64,000 bases of DNA from Modestobacter sp. VKM Ac-2986 (lineage in GTDB: Bacteria > Actinomycetota > Actinomycetes > Mycobacteriales > Geodermatophilaceae), in the NCBI RefSeq assembly GCF_026967795.1, contig NZ_JAPVBH010000006.1, positions 62,001 to 126,000 of the forward strand. The letters run 5' to 3'. Shown here in pieces: positions 42,816 to 50,856 of this stretch (positions are counted from its first letter, which is position 1; the number at the start of each line of letters is the position of its first letter). Under the pieces are notes generated by a model. It searched no databases, was not told the origin of the DNA, and saw only the letters and a program-made list of their open reading frames with translations. The position numbers were made by a program, and so were the translations under genes.

Positions 42816-43544
42816 GTGCCCGACACCGGCAACCCGCCCGTCAGCACGGATGCAGCCGTCGATCAGGTCCACGCGCTGGTCCTGAGCGGACACTCGATGG
42901 ACACCCTCCTGCAAGCGGTCGTCGACACGACCACGAGCAGCCTGCCCGGGCACGTGCAGGCCTCACTCACGGTCGTCGTCGGGTCCCGTCCGGCCACCGC
43001 CGCCTACAGCGGGCAGCTGGCCCTGGACCTGGACGAGACGCAGTACGAGCACGGCCACGGCCCGTGCCTGCACGCGGCGAGGACCGGTGAGCTGATGGAG
43101 ATCACCGACGCACGCACCGACGCACGGTGGCCGGCCTACATGCCCCGGGCCGTCGAGCGCGGCAGCCACAGTTCACTCGCGCTGCCCGTGCCGGTGACCG
43201 GTCTGCACGCTGCACTGAACATCTACAGCACCGCGGACCACGTGTTCGACCGGTCCGACCACGCCGCCGCCGCCCGGTTCGCCCGTGCCGCCGCTCACGC
43301 GGTCACCAACATGCACGCCCTGCAGGCCGCCCGCGACGTCGCGGGGAACCTCGAGGTGGCCCTGCAGTCCCGAGCGGTCATCGACCAGGCCAAGGGCATC
43401 CTGATGGAGCGCGGCAAGCTGACCGCCGAGCAGGCCTTCCAGGCCCTGTCCCAGACCTCGCAGCTCACCAACCGCAAACTGCGCGACGTCGCCGACCACC
43501 TGGTCCGGACCGGGGAGCTGCTGCGGCCGGCCGCTCGCCGCTGA
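42816..43544 (+). CDS. GAF and ANTAR domain transcription antitermination regulator
   Basis: A 242-residue regulator. The N-terminal GAF sensor (about 15-165) includes ASLTVVVGSRPATAAYSGQL and YEHGHGPCLHAARTGELMEI. The C-terminal ANTAR RNA-binding domain (about 185-235) has VIDQAKGILMERGKLTAEQA, FQALSQTSQLTNRKLRDVAD. ANTAR proteins prevent termination by binding paired hexaloop hairpins. The GTG at 42816 has AAGGGGG upstream. It is the first of three ANTAR genes within 3 kb. Confidence 0.88.
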   Translation: MPDTGNPPVSTDAAVDQVHALVLSGHSMDTLLQAVVDTTTSSLPGHVQASLTVVVGSRPATAAYSGQLALDLDETQYEHGHGPCLHAARTGELMEITDARTDARWPAYMPRAVERGSHSSLALPVPVTGLHAALNIYSTADHVFDRSDHAAAARFARAAAHAVTNMHALQAARDVAGNLEVALQSRAVIDQAKGILMERGKLTAEQAFQALSQTSQLTNRKLRDVADHLVRTGELLRPAARR

Positions 43545-43583
43545 CCCACCCAGCGCTCGCCGGAACCCGCTGAGGGGTCGGCC

Positions 43584-43737
43584 TCAGGCGGTCACGCAGG
43601 ACGCGGGGAGGACTGCCGCCCACACGTGCTCGCGGGTGCCGATGACCGCCCAGCCGACGGCGGCGGACAGGCGGGCGATCAGGTGCAGCCCCAGTCCGCC
43701 CGCCCGAGGCCGGGTCGCGGTCGGCGGGCACGCTCAC
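43584..43737 (-). pseudogene. Remnant of an RsbW-like ATPase (frameshifted, N-terminus lost)
   Basis: Downstream of the GAF-ANTAR stop is a fragment encoding the last part of an RsbW/HATPase_c_2 domain. One frame gives a start GTGAGC and PADRDPASG. The other gives GGLGLHLIARLSAAVGWAVIG, then REHVWAAVLPASC. This closely resembles the intact gene at 46213, where DRDPATGGLGLYLITRL, then GWSVSGGRKHVWG, is continuous. Joining the two frames needs a one-base shift near the GGCGGG run, and the first 100 residues are absent. It is probably a decayed anti-sigma kinase; a sequencing indel cannot explain the missing N-terminus. Confidence 0.65.
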
Positions 43738-44477
43738 GGGCCGGCGTCAGCGGGGCCGCAGTCGGGCAGTTCGCCGGTCCCCACGAGACGGGCCGCCACG
43801 TGCTGCACCGTGCTGCCGGCCCGGCCGGCCGCCTCGGTGAGGAGGTGGTGGGCGGCCTCGGCGGACACGTCGTGCCGCTCGATCACCATGCCCTCGGCCT
43901 GGTGGACGACGTCGTCGCGCTCGAGCTCCGTCCGGAGCCGCTCGACCAACGTCTGGGTGGCCTCGTAGTCGCGCACGTTCCGGGCAGCGCCGGCCGCGTA
44001 GGAGGCGAGCCGGACGGCGGCCGAGCGTGCCTCGTCCGTGAAGGCGCCCACCTGCGGGGCGTAGATGTTCAGCGACCCGGCCAGGTCCGTGGAGATGGGC
44101 AGGGGCACCGAGAGGGAGCTCAGCGTGCCGTGGGCCAGTGCCTGCTGCACGAACGCGGCCCAACGGCTCTCGGAGCGGGTGTCGGCGACCTCGATCGGCT
44201 CCCCGGTGACGGCCGAGTGCAGGCAGGGCCCCTGGTCTGATGCGTACTGCGCCTCGTCGAGCGCTGCGGAGAGCGGGCCCGTGGTGGCTGCGGTGGTGGG
44301 ACGCTGCCCGTCCAGGAGGGTGACCGACGCCTCGACGCCCCCGGGAACGACCTGCTGGGTCAGGTCCGCCACCGTCTGCAGCAGCTTCGCGGTCGAGGTG
44401 TCCTGCAGCGGCAGGCCGGCGAGCTGCTCGAGGGCCTGGGCGGTGGACAGGGACGGGCGTCGATCAGCGTGCGGCAT
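43734..44477 (-). CDS. GAF and ANTAR domain regulator (second copy)
   Basis: A 247-residue regulator similar in layout to the one at 42816. Its GAF domain has EASVTLLDGQRPTTAATTG, YASDQGPCLHSAVTGEPIEV and LSVPLPISTDLAGSLNIY. The ANTAR region has DVVHQAEGMVIERHDVSAEA, AHHLLTEAAGRAGSTVQHVA. The helix heads differ from the classical set (GMVIER for GILMER), so RNA specificity may differ. The ATG at 44477 has GGAG upstream. Its stop touches the start of the RsbW-like remnant. Confidence 0.88.
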   Translation of the reverse strand: MPHADRRPSLSTAQALEQLAGLPLQDTSTAKLLQTVADLTQQVVPGGVEASVTLLDGQRPTTAATTGPLSAALDEAQYASDQGPCLHSAVTGEPIEVADTRSESRWAAFVQQALAHGTLSSLSVPLPISTDLAGSLNIYAPQVGAFTDEARSAAVRLASYAAGAARNVRDYEATQTLVERLRTELERDDVVHQAEGMVIERHDVSAEAAHHLLTEAAGRAGSTVQHVAARLVGTGELPDCGPADAGP

Positions 44478-44802
44478 GGCTCAGCTCCGGTGTGACGTGC
44501 ACCGGGGATGAGGGCCTCGGCAGAAATCCCGGACCGGGACTCCGCGAACACGCGCCGTGGGATCGACGCGGCACTTCGCCTCGACCCTACGCCGATCCGT
44601 CTGCGAGGGGGCCGGAGTGCAGTGTCCGTCACGCCAGGAGTGCGGGGTCACCACCATCGACCTGCTGGACCGGGGGCGACACGGAGACAGGACGTCCACA
44701 GGCGAGGACGACAGGTCTCGACCGACGAGGGGGAGCCGCTCACCCTGGCCCTGGCCGTGGACGGCCCTGACTCCAGCTGCCCATGGCGACGCGCGGGGGT
44801 GG
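44478..44802. other. Intergenic region between two minus-strand genes
   Basis: 325 bp upstream of the second GAF-ANTAR gene. It probably carries that gene's promoter. A short symmetric TCCCGGACCGGGA occurs near 44527-44539. ORFs on the plus strand here have no family resemblance. Nothing else noted. Confidence 0.4.
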
Positions 44803-45162
44803 TCACTGGGAGCGGTCCCGGTCCAGCGCCAGGTCCTCGACCGGGACGTCCCGGTCGAGGACCTGCCGGGCGAGTTCGTCGAGGGTCACGCCCTCGGCAC
44901 GGGCGCGGGCGCGGGCGCGGGCGCGCAGCACCGCGAGCGCGTCGCGTCGGGCCGCCCACCGGGAGCCGAGGGGGGCCTCGGCGGCGGCGCGGGCGAGGCG
45001 CTCGGGCAACAGCGCGGCCCCGGGCAGGTCCAGGGCGGAGGAGGCCAGCGCGACGCGGACCTGCTCGATGAGGTCCCTGGCCTCCTGGCCGGCCGATGCG
45101 CCGACGCGAGCGCCAGGTACCACCAGTCGGCTCAGCTCGCCGACCTCATGGAGGTGTCCCAC
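44803..45162 (-). CDS. Hypothetical helical protein, 119 aa
   Basis: A small helix-rich protein of unknown function: EVGELSRLVVPGARVGASAG, LIEQVRVALASSALDLPG, then an Arg/Ala repeat (RARARARARAEGV, from a GGGCGC DNA repeat at about 44903-44927) and EGVTLDELARQVLDRD. The start GTG at 45162 has no good ribosome-binding site and coding is uncertain. It lies between regulatory genes of the ANTAR/RsbW island and contains a perfect 36-bp palindrome near its end. Confidence 0.4.
   Translation of the reverse strand: MGHLHEVGELSRLVVPGARVGASAGQEARDLIEQVRVALASSALDLPGAALLPERLARAAAEAPLGSRWAARRDALAVLRARARARARAEGVTLDELARQVLDRDVPVEDLALDRDRSQ
44830..44865. repeat. Perfect 36-bp palindrome
   Basis: An 18+18 perfect palindrome with no loop (first half starts CAGGTCCTCGACC). 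Both strands read the same 12 residues (QVLDRDVPVEDL) in frame. It falls near the 3' end of the 44803 gene and could fold as a stem or bind a dimer. Confidence 0.6.
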
Positions 45163-45212
45163 CGGATGGTCGGCACACGCGTACGGGCGACGTCCGTCGT
45201 ACGGTGTCCGGC

Positions 45213-45479
45213 GTGAGCCCTGACGAGCTTGTGGACGAGCTGGTCCAGGCCCAGGCGGAGCTGGCCGCTGCCTTGTCCGACGGCGAGGAGCTGCGGCGCG
45301 CGCTGGTGAGCAGCAGGTAGATCGGGATGGCGATGGGCATCCTGATGGAGCGGTACGGGCTCACCGCGGAGCAGGCCTTCGACGGGCTGCGTGACCTGAG
45401 CCAGCGGCGCAACGTGAAACTGCGGGAGGTCGCCGAGCAGCTGGTCTTCACCGGTGAGGCCGACCGACCACGTCCGTGA
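45213..45479 (+). pseudogene. ANTAR-domain gene interrupted by an in-frame TAG codon
   Basis: The frame from the GTG at 45213 gives a helical lead (ELVDELVQAQAELAAALSDG), then LVSSR, an amber TAG at 45318-45320, and continues in frame with IGMAMGILMERYGLTAEQA, FDGLRDLSQRRNVKLREVAEQLV up to the stop at 45479. The second part is a full ANTAR domain. A single base change from CAG, GAG or AAG would create TAG. An ATG at 45327 could restart translation of a bare ANTAR domain of about 50 residues. Either a recent nonsense mutation or an unusual control point. Confidence 0.75.
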
Positions 45480-45518
45480 GCACGCCGAGCAGGACCAGAT
45501 CCCACTGTGGAGGGCACC

Positions 45519-46127
45519 GTGTCAGACCAGGCAGATCAGCAGCCCGACCGCGCGGGCGACGGGCACAGTCCTTGGGCAGGTGAGCAGCGGGCGCGCTCGT
45601 CCTGGCGCAGCGCGGAGCAGCGGGACGACGCAGCCGAGGCCGCCGACCGTCGGGCGCAGGACCGGGACACGGCCGCCCGCGCCCGCGACGACGCGGCCGA
45701 CCACCTCGCTGAGAACGCGCGGACGCGCGAGGAGGAGGCGCACCGACGGATCCGGGAGATGACCCAGCGGCTGAACGCCCTGGACGCCGCCGAGGCCGAC
45801 CAGCACGTGCACCTGCAGCAGGCGGGGCGGGTCATCCAGGACGCGATCGACGCCGGGGCCGACGAGCCATTGGCGGAGCTGTTGCGGGTCGTGCTCCAGC
45901 GGCTGGACGTGCAGTTCGGCGACGTGATCGCCGCCGGGATCCAGCGGTCGACGCTGCGCAACGACCTGCGGCACGCCGACCAGCAGCTGGCGGGCGCGGC
46001 CGATGACCGGACCGCCGCGTCGGCCGATCGGGCCGCGGCCGCCGCGGACCGGGCCGCCAGCGCCGGGGACCGCGCGGACGCACTGACCGCACGCCGGTCC
46101 GCGGCCACCCACCGCGCTCGGGACTGA
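45519..46127 (+). CDS. Charged coiled-coil protein with DRAA repeats
   Basis: A 202-residue, highly charged, mostly helical protein: RSAEQRDDAAEAADRRAQDRDTAARARDDA-type segments (in parts: RDDAAEAADRRAQDRD, ENARTREEEAHRRIREMTQR, LNALDAAEADQHVHLQ). It ends in repeats ADRTAASADRAAAAADRAAS, AGDRADAL. There is no membrane span or enzyme motif. The GTG at 45519 has GGAGG six bases upstream. It follows the broken ANTAR gene on the same strand. Such DRAA repeats also occur in actinobacterial signalling proteins, but the function here is unknown. Confidence 0.65.
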   Translation: MSDQADQQPDRAGDGHSPWAGEQRARSSWRSAEQRDDAAEAADRRAQDRDTAARARDDAADHLAENARTREEEAHRRIREMTQRLNALDAAEADQHVHLQQAGRVIQDAIDAGADEPLAELLRVVLQRLDVQFGDVIAAGIQRSTLRNDLRHADQQLAGAADDRTAASADRAAAAADRAASAGDRADALTARRSAATHRARD

Positions 46128-46212
46128 TCCCGGCCGGGCGCCGGGACGTCGATGCGGTCGACGAGGCCAGGTGCAGGTACCGAGCGGACCGAGGCGGCCG
46201 TACGAGCGGTGG

Positions 46213-46701
46213 TCAGGACGTCGGAGCGAGCCCCAGGTGTCCCCACACGTGCTTGCGGCCTCCGCTGACCGACCAGCCGTAGGCGTCGCACAGCCGGGTG
46301 ATCAGGTAGAGACCCAGGCCGCCGGTGGCCGGGTCCCTGTCCGGTGCCGCGATCGGGGCGTGCTGCACCCCGGCGTCGGTGACGTCGATGAGCCAGCCGC
46401 CGTCGGCGGCGGTCACCTCGGCACGGACCGGTGCCCGTCCGTGCCGGACGCCGTTGGACGCCAGCTCCTCGTAGGCCAGCAGCAGTCGTTCGACGTCGTC
46501 GTCGACGTGTCCCGGTGGGACTCCCGCCTCCAGCACCCTGGTGCGGAGCTCGGTGCGGGAACGGGTCAGGTCGGCTGCCTGCCGCAGCTCCCAGACCCAG
46601 GCGGGGAGTCGCCCGGAGAGCGGTGGGGGCAGCGGTCGTTCCGACCACAGGGGTGCGTCCATGGGTGCGCGGGGATCCCACTCTGCTCGGGGACGGTCCA
46701 T
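46213..46701 (-). CDS. RsbW-like serine-protein kinase / anti-sigma factor
   Basis: A 162-residue HATPase_c_2 domain protein. The N box is ERLLLAYEELASNGVRHGRA, G1 is WLIDVTDAG, and G2 is DRDPATGGLGLYLITRLCDA. All ATP-site residues appear present. RsbW-type proteins bind a stress sigma factor and phosphorylate an STAS antagonist. The start at the ATG 46701 is a choice: no strong ribosome-binding site is seen and longer starts up to 46857 are open. It is divergent from the LOV-PP2C phosphatase, which is expected to reverse the kinase's phosphorylation of an antagonist. No STAS gene is in the window. Confidence 0.82.
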   Translation of the reverse strand: MDRPRAEWDPRAPMDAPLWSERPLPPPLSGRLPAWVWELRQAADLTRSRTELRTRVLEAGVPPGHVDDDVERLLLAYEELASNGVRHGRAPVRAEVTAADGGWLIDVTDAGVQHAPIAAPDRDPATGGLGLYLITRLCDAYGWSVSGGRKHVWGHLGLAPTS

Positions 46702-46974
46702 CGTGCGGAGGTCGACGTCCGGTGTCGAGGGTGTGGGCGGACGTGACCGCAGTTCTGTGGTCAGCGCGCTGACCGTACGTGCCCGGCCGCACATCGGCAG
46801 CCTGGCTGCGGTCGGCGACCAACGGCTCTGCCACCGGCGCACCGGCGCACCGGTCATCGGCCCTCGGCGCAGCGGCCCGGCCCGACCCGTCGACGAACGG
46901 TCCGGCTCGGATCGGGGTGACGCAGGAGAGGTGGTCGCGCTCAGCCCGGTCGTGCGGCCTCCTACGCTGCAGCG

Positions 46975-49158
46975 GTGAACTCACCGGTCGACGGCGCGTC
47001 GATGGCCCTGGCGGCGGAGCTGCCCAGCGTGGCCCACGACTTCCCGGCCGCGGTGCTGTTGATCGACACGGACGCCGAGCAGGTCGTCTTCGCCAACGAC
47101 CTGGCCCTCCAGCTCGCCCCGGACCTGACCCTCCCGGTCCGGGTGGAGGACTGGTCGCGGGCCGCGGGGCTGCAGGTCCTCTCCGGTGGTGAGCTCACCG
47201 ACAGCAGCACCCCGCTGACCGCGATCGCCTCCGGTGACCCGGAGAGCGGGCGGCAGGTCAGTGCCGCCCTGCGCTCGGAGGCCAGCCGCGCCCGGGAGTG
47301 GCTGTGGGCGATCGGCATGCCGCTGCAGGGCGCACCCGAGCCGCTGCGGGCCCGCGCGCTGCTGGTCCTGCTGCCGGTGCGGTTCCCGGAGGCGATCGCC
47401 GGTGCGCAGGCCGCAGCCGCCGACAGCCGTGCCCACCGGTCGGTGCTGGCCAGCGGGCTGACGCTGGCCATCAGCGACCCCACCGCCGACGACGACCCGC
47501 TGATCTGGGTGTCACCGAGCTTCGAGCAGCTCACCGGCTACACCTCGGCGGAGGCGCTGGGCCGCAACTGCCGGTTCCTGCAGGGCCGGGACACCGACCC
47601 CGAGCCGCTGGCCACCCTGCGCGCCGGTCTCGCGCGTGAGGAGACGGTCAGCACGACCGTCCTGAACTACCGCCACGACGGCTCGGCCTTCTACAACCAC
47701 CTCGTCATCTCCCCGGTCTTCGACGCTGAAGGGGTGGTGACCCACCGGGTCAGCGTGCAGAGCGACGTCACCGCGCAGGTGCTGGCCGCGCGGGAGCGGG
47801 ACGTGGCCCGCGCCGCGGTCGAGGAGGCCCGGCGGGCGGAGGCGGCGGCGGAGGAGGCGGGGCGCTTCGGCCGGCTGCTGCTGACCATGAGCGAGGCGCT
47901 GACGGCCACCACGACCCTGCAGGACGTCGCCGCCACCGTCACCGGTGTGCTCGCCCCGGAGCTGGGTGCCTCCAGCGGCGGGCTGCTGATCGCCGACCCG
48001 GCCCGCACCTCCCTGGAGTTCGTCACCACCGTCGCGATGCCGGCCGACCTGGACGCCTCCTGGTCCCGCATCGGCTGGGACGAGGACGCGCCCCTGGCCG
48101 TCGCGGTCCGCACCCGGCAGACGGTCTTCCACCGCGACGTCGCGGCACTCAAGGCCGCCCACCCCGGCGTCACCGCGCACGCCGAGCTGCCGGCGATGGG
48201 CGCCAGCATCAACCTGCCCCTGCTCGCCGGTGCCGACGTCGTCGGCGCGATCGTGCTGATCTGGGACTCGCCGATGGAGCTGCCCCCGCAGCAGCGGACG
48301 GCGCTGCAGGCGTTGGCGCGGTACACGGCCCAGGCCGTGCAGCGCGCCAGCCTCCTGGCCGACCGGCGTTCGGCGGTGGAGGTGCTGCAGCAGTCGCTGC
48401 TGACCCAACTGCCCGAGCCGGACCACCTGGAGCTGCGCTCCCGCTACGTGCCGGCGGCAGTGGGGGAGTCGGTGGGCGGTGACTGGTACGACGCGGTCGT
48501 CCTGCCCGACGGGGCCACCGCGCTGGTCATCGGCGACGTCACCGGTCACGACGTCGCCGCTGCTGCGCACATGGGGCAGCTCCGCGGGCTGCTGCGCGCC
48601 TTCGCCTACGACCGGGTCGACCCGCCGGCCGAGATCGTGGGCCGATTGGACCGGGCGGTCGAGGGCCTGCACGTCGAGGGCCTGGCCACCCTCGTGCTCG
48701 CCCGGATCGAGCAGACGCCGGAGGACGCCGAGCAGGGACTGCGCCGGCTGCGCTGGACCAACGCCGGGCACCCGCCACCGATCCTGCTGCGCCCCGACGG
48801 CAGCACCCAGGTGCTGGAGACGACACCGGAACTGATGATCGGCGTCCGGCCGGATGCCCGACGCAACGACCACACCCAGGTGCTCGCGCCCGGCGCGACG
48901 CTCCTGCTGTACACCGATGGGCTGATCGAGCGCCGCGGCCGCGACCTCGACGAGGGCATCGTCGACCTGCGCCGGACCCTCACCGAGTGCGTGGACTGCA
49001 CGCTGGAGGAGCTCCTGGACCACCTGCTCGCGGAGCTGGTCGGGAGCTCACCGCAGGACGACTGCGCCCTCCTCGCCGTCCGCGCGCACCCGGAGGACCG
49101 CCCGCGCCCAGCCGAGGCCGGGCCGGGCCACACCGCACCGAGGTCCGAGGCGACCTGA
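46975..49158 (+). CDS. LOV-GAF-PP2C (RsbU/RsbP-like) phosphatase, predicted blue-light sensor
   Basis: A 727-residue protein with a PAS-like N-terminus (about 20-145), a LOV domain (about 155-268), a coiled linker, a GAF domain (about 300-460) and a SpoIIE/PP2C phosphatase (about 485-705). The LOV domain has WVSPSFEQLTGYT and GRNCRFLQG, with the photoactive Cys199. Asn198, Arg200 and Gln203 are in that motif. VLNYRHDGSAFYNHLVISPV and SVQSDVT supply the other flavin-site residues. PP2C motifs are GGDWYDA, GDVTGHDV, TNAGHPP, YTDGL and QDDCALL. LOV-PP2C proteins switch stress sigma factors on in light. The GTG start at 46975 lacks a clear ribosome-binding site. Confidence 0.9.
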   Translation: MNSPVDGASMALAAELPSVAHDFPAAVLLIDTDAEQVVFANDLALQLAPDLTLPVRVEDWSRAAGLQVLSGGELTDSSTPLTAIASGDPESGRQVSAALRSEASRAREWLWAIGMPLQGAPEPLRARALLVLLPVRFPEAIAGAQAAAADSRAHRSVLASGLTLAISDPTADDDPLIWVSPSFEQLTGYTSAEALGRNCRFLQGRDTDPEPLATLRAGLAREETVSTTVLNYRHDGSAFYNHLVISPVFDAEGVVTHRVSVQSDVTAQVLAARERDVARAAVEEARRAEAAAEEAGRFGRLLLTMSEALTATTTLQDVAATVTGVLAPELGASSGGLLIADPARTSLEFVTTVAMPADLDASWSRIGWDEDAPLAVAVRTRQTVFHRDVAALKAAHPGVTAHAELPAMGASINLPLLAGADVVGAIVLIWDSPMELPPQQRTALQALARYTAQAVQRASLLADRRSAVEVLQQSLLTQLPEPDHLELRSRYVPAAVGESVGGDWYDAVVLPDGATALVIGDVTGHDVAAAAHMGQLRGLLRAFAYDRVDPPAEIVGRLDRAVEGLHVEGLATLVLARIEQTPEDAEQGLRRLRWTNAGHPPPILLRPDGSTQVLETTPELMIGVRPDARRNDHTQVLAPGATLLLYTDGLIERRGRDLDEGIVDLRRTLTECVDCTLEELLDHLLAELVGSSPQDDCALLAVRAHPEDRPRPAEAGPGHTAPRSEAT

Positions 49159-49553
49159 TCCACCGTCACTGCTGTACCGGGACAACACCCCGTGGCGGGG
49201 TCGTCGCGACTCCGCCTGCCGGAGTCCGGTGGCAGCCGGAGGTCGGAGGTCCGTCCTCCGGGAACGGTGGGCGGCAGCGCTGGCCGCTGTCCGCCGGGAG
49301 GTCGGCGGACCCATCACGGACGACGGCCGGGAGCGGAGGCGAGCAGGTCGCGAGCCGCCCTGACAGAGCGTCCGGTCGGGTGGTCCGTCGGGGGCCGAGG
49401 TCGCGTCGTCCAGCCCGCAAGAGCCCGCAGTACCGCATCGTGGCTGGTCATCGACGTCCGAACACCCCATCGACCTCCCGCTTCGACGTCTGAGCCGGAC
49501 GAGCTGCACGCCTCCACTCGCCGACGACGGTCCAGTGGAGGAGGGTCACGGCC
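49159..49553. other. 395-bp intergenic region
   Basis: No credible gene: the ORFs across it on both strands are Arg/Ser/Pro-rich, lack starts with ribosome-binding sites, and resemble shadow frames. Short direct and inverted GGTCGG/CCGGAG pieces occur but no strong hairpin. The ribosome-binding site of the 49554 gene (GGAGG) lies at its right end. Confidence 0.4.
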
Positions 49554-49832
49554 ATGACGCTCGGCGACGAGCTCTTCGGGGGCAGTCCCGTCTCGCCCAA
49601 GGCCAGGTACGCCGCGACGTGGGTCAGCGGCACCGTCTTCCTGGTCCTCGCCGTGGGCGCGTGGTTCCTCCCGGTCGACCTCGTGCCGGACCCGGCCGGC
49701 AGGTGGGGCATCTGCCTGGTCAGCGGGGCGCTGGTCGCCTCCTGCTGGTGGGGCAACCGCTGGATCCGCGCAGGGATGCGCAGGGATCCCGAGGCCGAGG
49801 GCCGGGACGCCGGGGCGGGTGGACCGGGCTGA
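49554..49832 (+). CDS. Small two-span membrane protein
   Basis: A 92-residue protein. The N-terminal FGGSPVSPKARYAATW segment is followed by two hydrophobic stretches (VSGTVFLVLAVGAWFLPV and ICLVSGALVASCWWG) separated by a short loop, then a basic, charged tail. The ATG at 49554 has GGAGG upstream. Unknown function. Confidence 0.65.
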   Translation: MTLGDELFGGSPVSPKARYAATWVSGTVFLVLAVGAWFLPVDLVPDPAGRWGICLVSGALVASCWWGNRWIRAGMRRDPEAEGRDAGAGGPG

Positions 49833-50015
49833 GCAGCGCCCGGCGCGGAGTGGGTCCACCGCGTCCCCCGGTGGAGGGACGGTCCGCCCGACTGGGATCC
49901 ATCCGGGCCTCGGGGACGTTGGCCTGGAGAACGGCCGCCTGCAGCCGATGTCCGGAGGACGTCACCGGCGGGGACGCCAGGATGACCGGCCGGGCCGCGC
50001 GATCGAGGAGAGTCC

Positions 50016-50213
50016 ATGAACTACCTGCGTCAACTGCAGGCCGAGCGACCCGTGCTGTTCTGGGTCGTCCTGCTGGTCGGCTTCTTCGTCGCCTTCCAGC
50101 TGCTGATCTTCCTGGCCACGCTGATCATCGGGCCGTTCGGGCTGCCGTCCTGGGTGCCGCTCGTCGTGGTGGTCGGCGGTCTGGTCCTCGTCGCCCGGCG
50201 CCAGCAGCGCTGA
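50016..50213 (+). CDS. Small membrane protein, 65 aa
   Basis: A two-span protein (VLFWVVLLVGFFVAFQLLIF and WVPLVVVVGGLVLVA) with short polar ends MNYLRQLQAERP and RRQQR. The ATG at 50016 has GAGGAG upstream. Its length and hydrophobic profile support coding. Function unknown. Confidence 0.65.
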   Translation: MNYLRQLQAERPVLFWVVLLVGFFVAFQLLIFLATLIIGPFGLPSWVPLVVVVGGLVLVARRQQR

Positions 50214-50226
50214 CCCGGGCCCCTGC

Positions 50227-50691
50227 TCACGGGCAGGGGCGCCAGGTGTCCCCGTCCTCCTCCAGCGGCAGCACGGTGGTGGTGTCCAGCCCGCTCGCGG
50301 TCTCGAACACCAGGCGCGCCGCGCCCGACGTGCGGCCGTTGCTGCTGACCACCTCGATGCCCTCCAGCCGGTAGCCGGTGAGGTCGGGCGACGAGTGCTC
50401 CTGCGCCAGCGCGTCCGCGGTGACCACCGACCGGTCGCCCCCGCAGAGCTGACCCTGGGCGTCGTCCCACCGGCCGTCCACCAGCGCCGTCGCGTAGTCC
50501 TCGGCAGCCTGCTGGGCCGGGCCGAGCGAGCCCAGGAACGCGCGGACGCCGAACCAGACCGCGACACCGAGGCAGACGAACACCAGCAGACCGATCGGCA
50601 GGCCGATGGTGAGCCAGCGGGACCGCCGGCGCGGAGGGGCTGGCTGGTACGGGTCGGTCGGCGGGGTCCACGGTCCCTGCGTGTACGTCAT
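50227..50691 (-). CDS. Membrane-anchored protein with NTF2-like C-terminal domain
   Basis: A 154-residue protein. A Pro/Arg-rich start (MTYTQGPWTPPTDPYQPAPP) and a membrane span (WLTIGLPIGLLVFVCLGVAVW) are followed by a soluble domain resembling DUF4878/NTF2-like proteins: GPAQQAAEDYATALVDGRWD, then YRLEGIEVVSSNGRTSGAAR and VLPLEEDGDTWRPCP. The start ATG at 50691 was taken because the sequence upstream has no hydrophobic or family content. Ends 13 bp from the convergent 65-aa gene. Function unknown; probably a lipid- or cell-envelope-located protein. Confidence 0.75.
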   Translation of the reverse strand: MTYTQGPWTPPTDPYQPAPPRRRSRWLTIGLPIGLLVFVCLGVAVWFGVRAFLGSLGPAQQAAEDYATALVDGRWDDAQGQLCGGDRSVVTADALAQEHSSPDLTGYRLEGIEVVSSNGRTSGAARLVFETASGLDTTTVLPLEEDGDTWRPCP

Positions 50692-50856
50692 CGGGCGCGT
50701 GCCTCTCGGTACGGCACCGGTCGTCGCCGGCACCGGCGGGCAGGACGGCGGTCGGCGGCGCCCGGGGGAGGTCCCGTCGGCGTCCGGACCTCGGCCGCCT
50801 GCGGCGCGATGGGGCAGGATCGGCCTCGTCGTCCGACTTCCCGGGGAGCCCCTGCC

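Noticed and set aside
44903-44927. Short GGGCGC repeat
   Set aside because: Simple sequence inside a possible coding region; gives an Arg/Ala run, no evidence of function.
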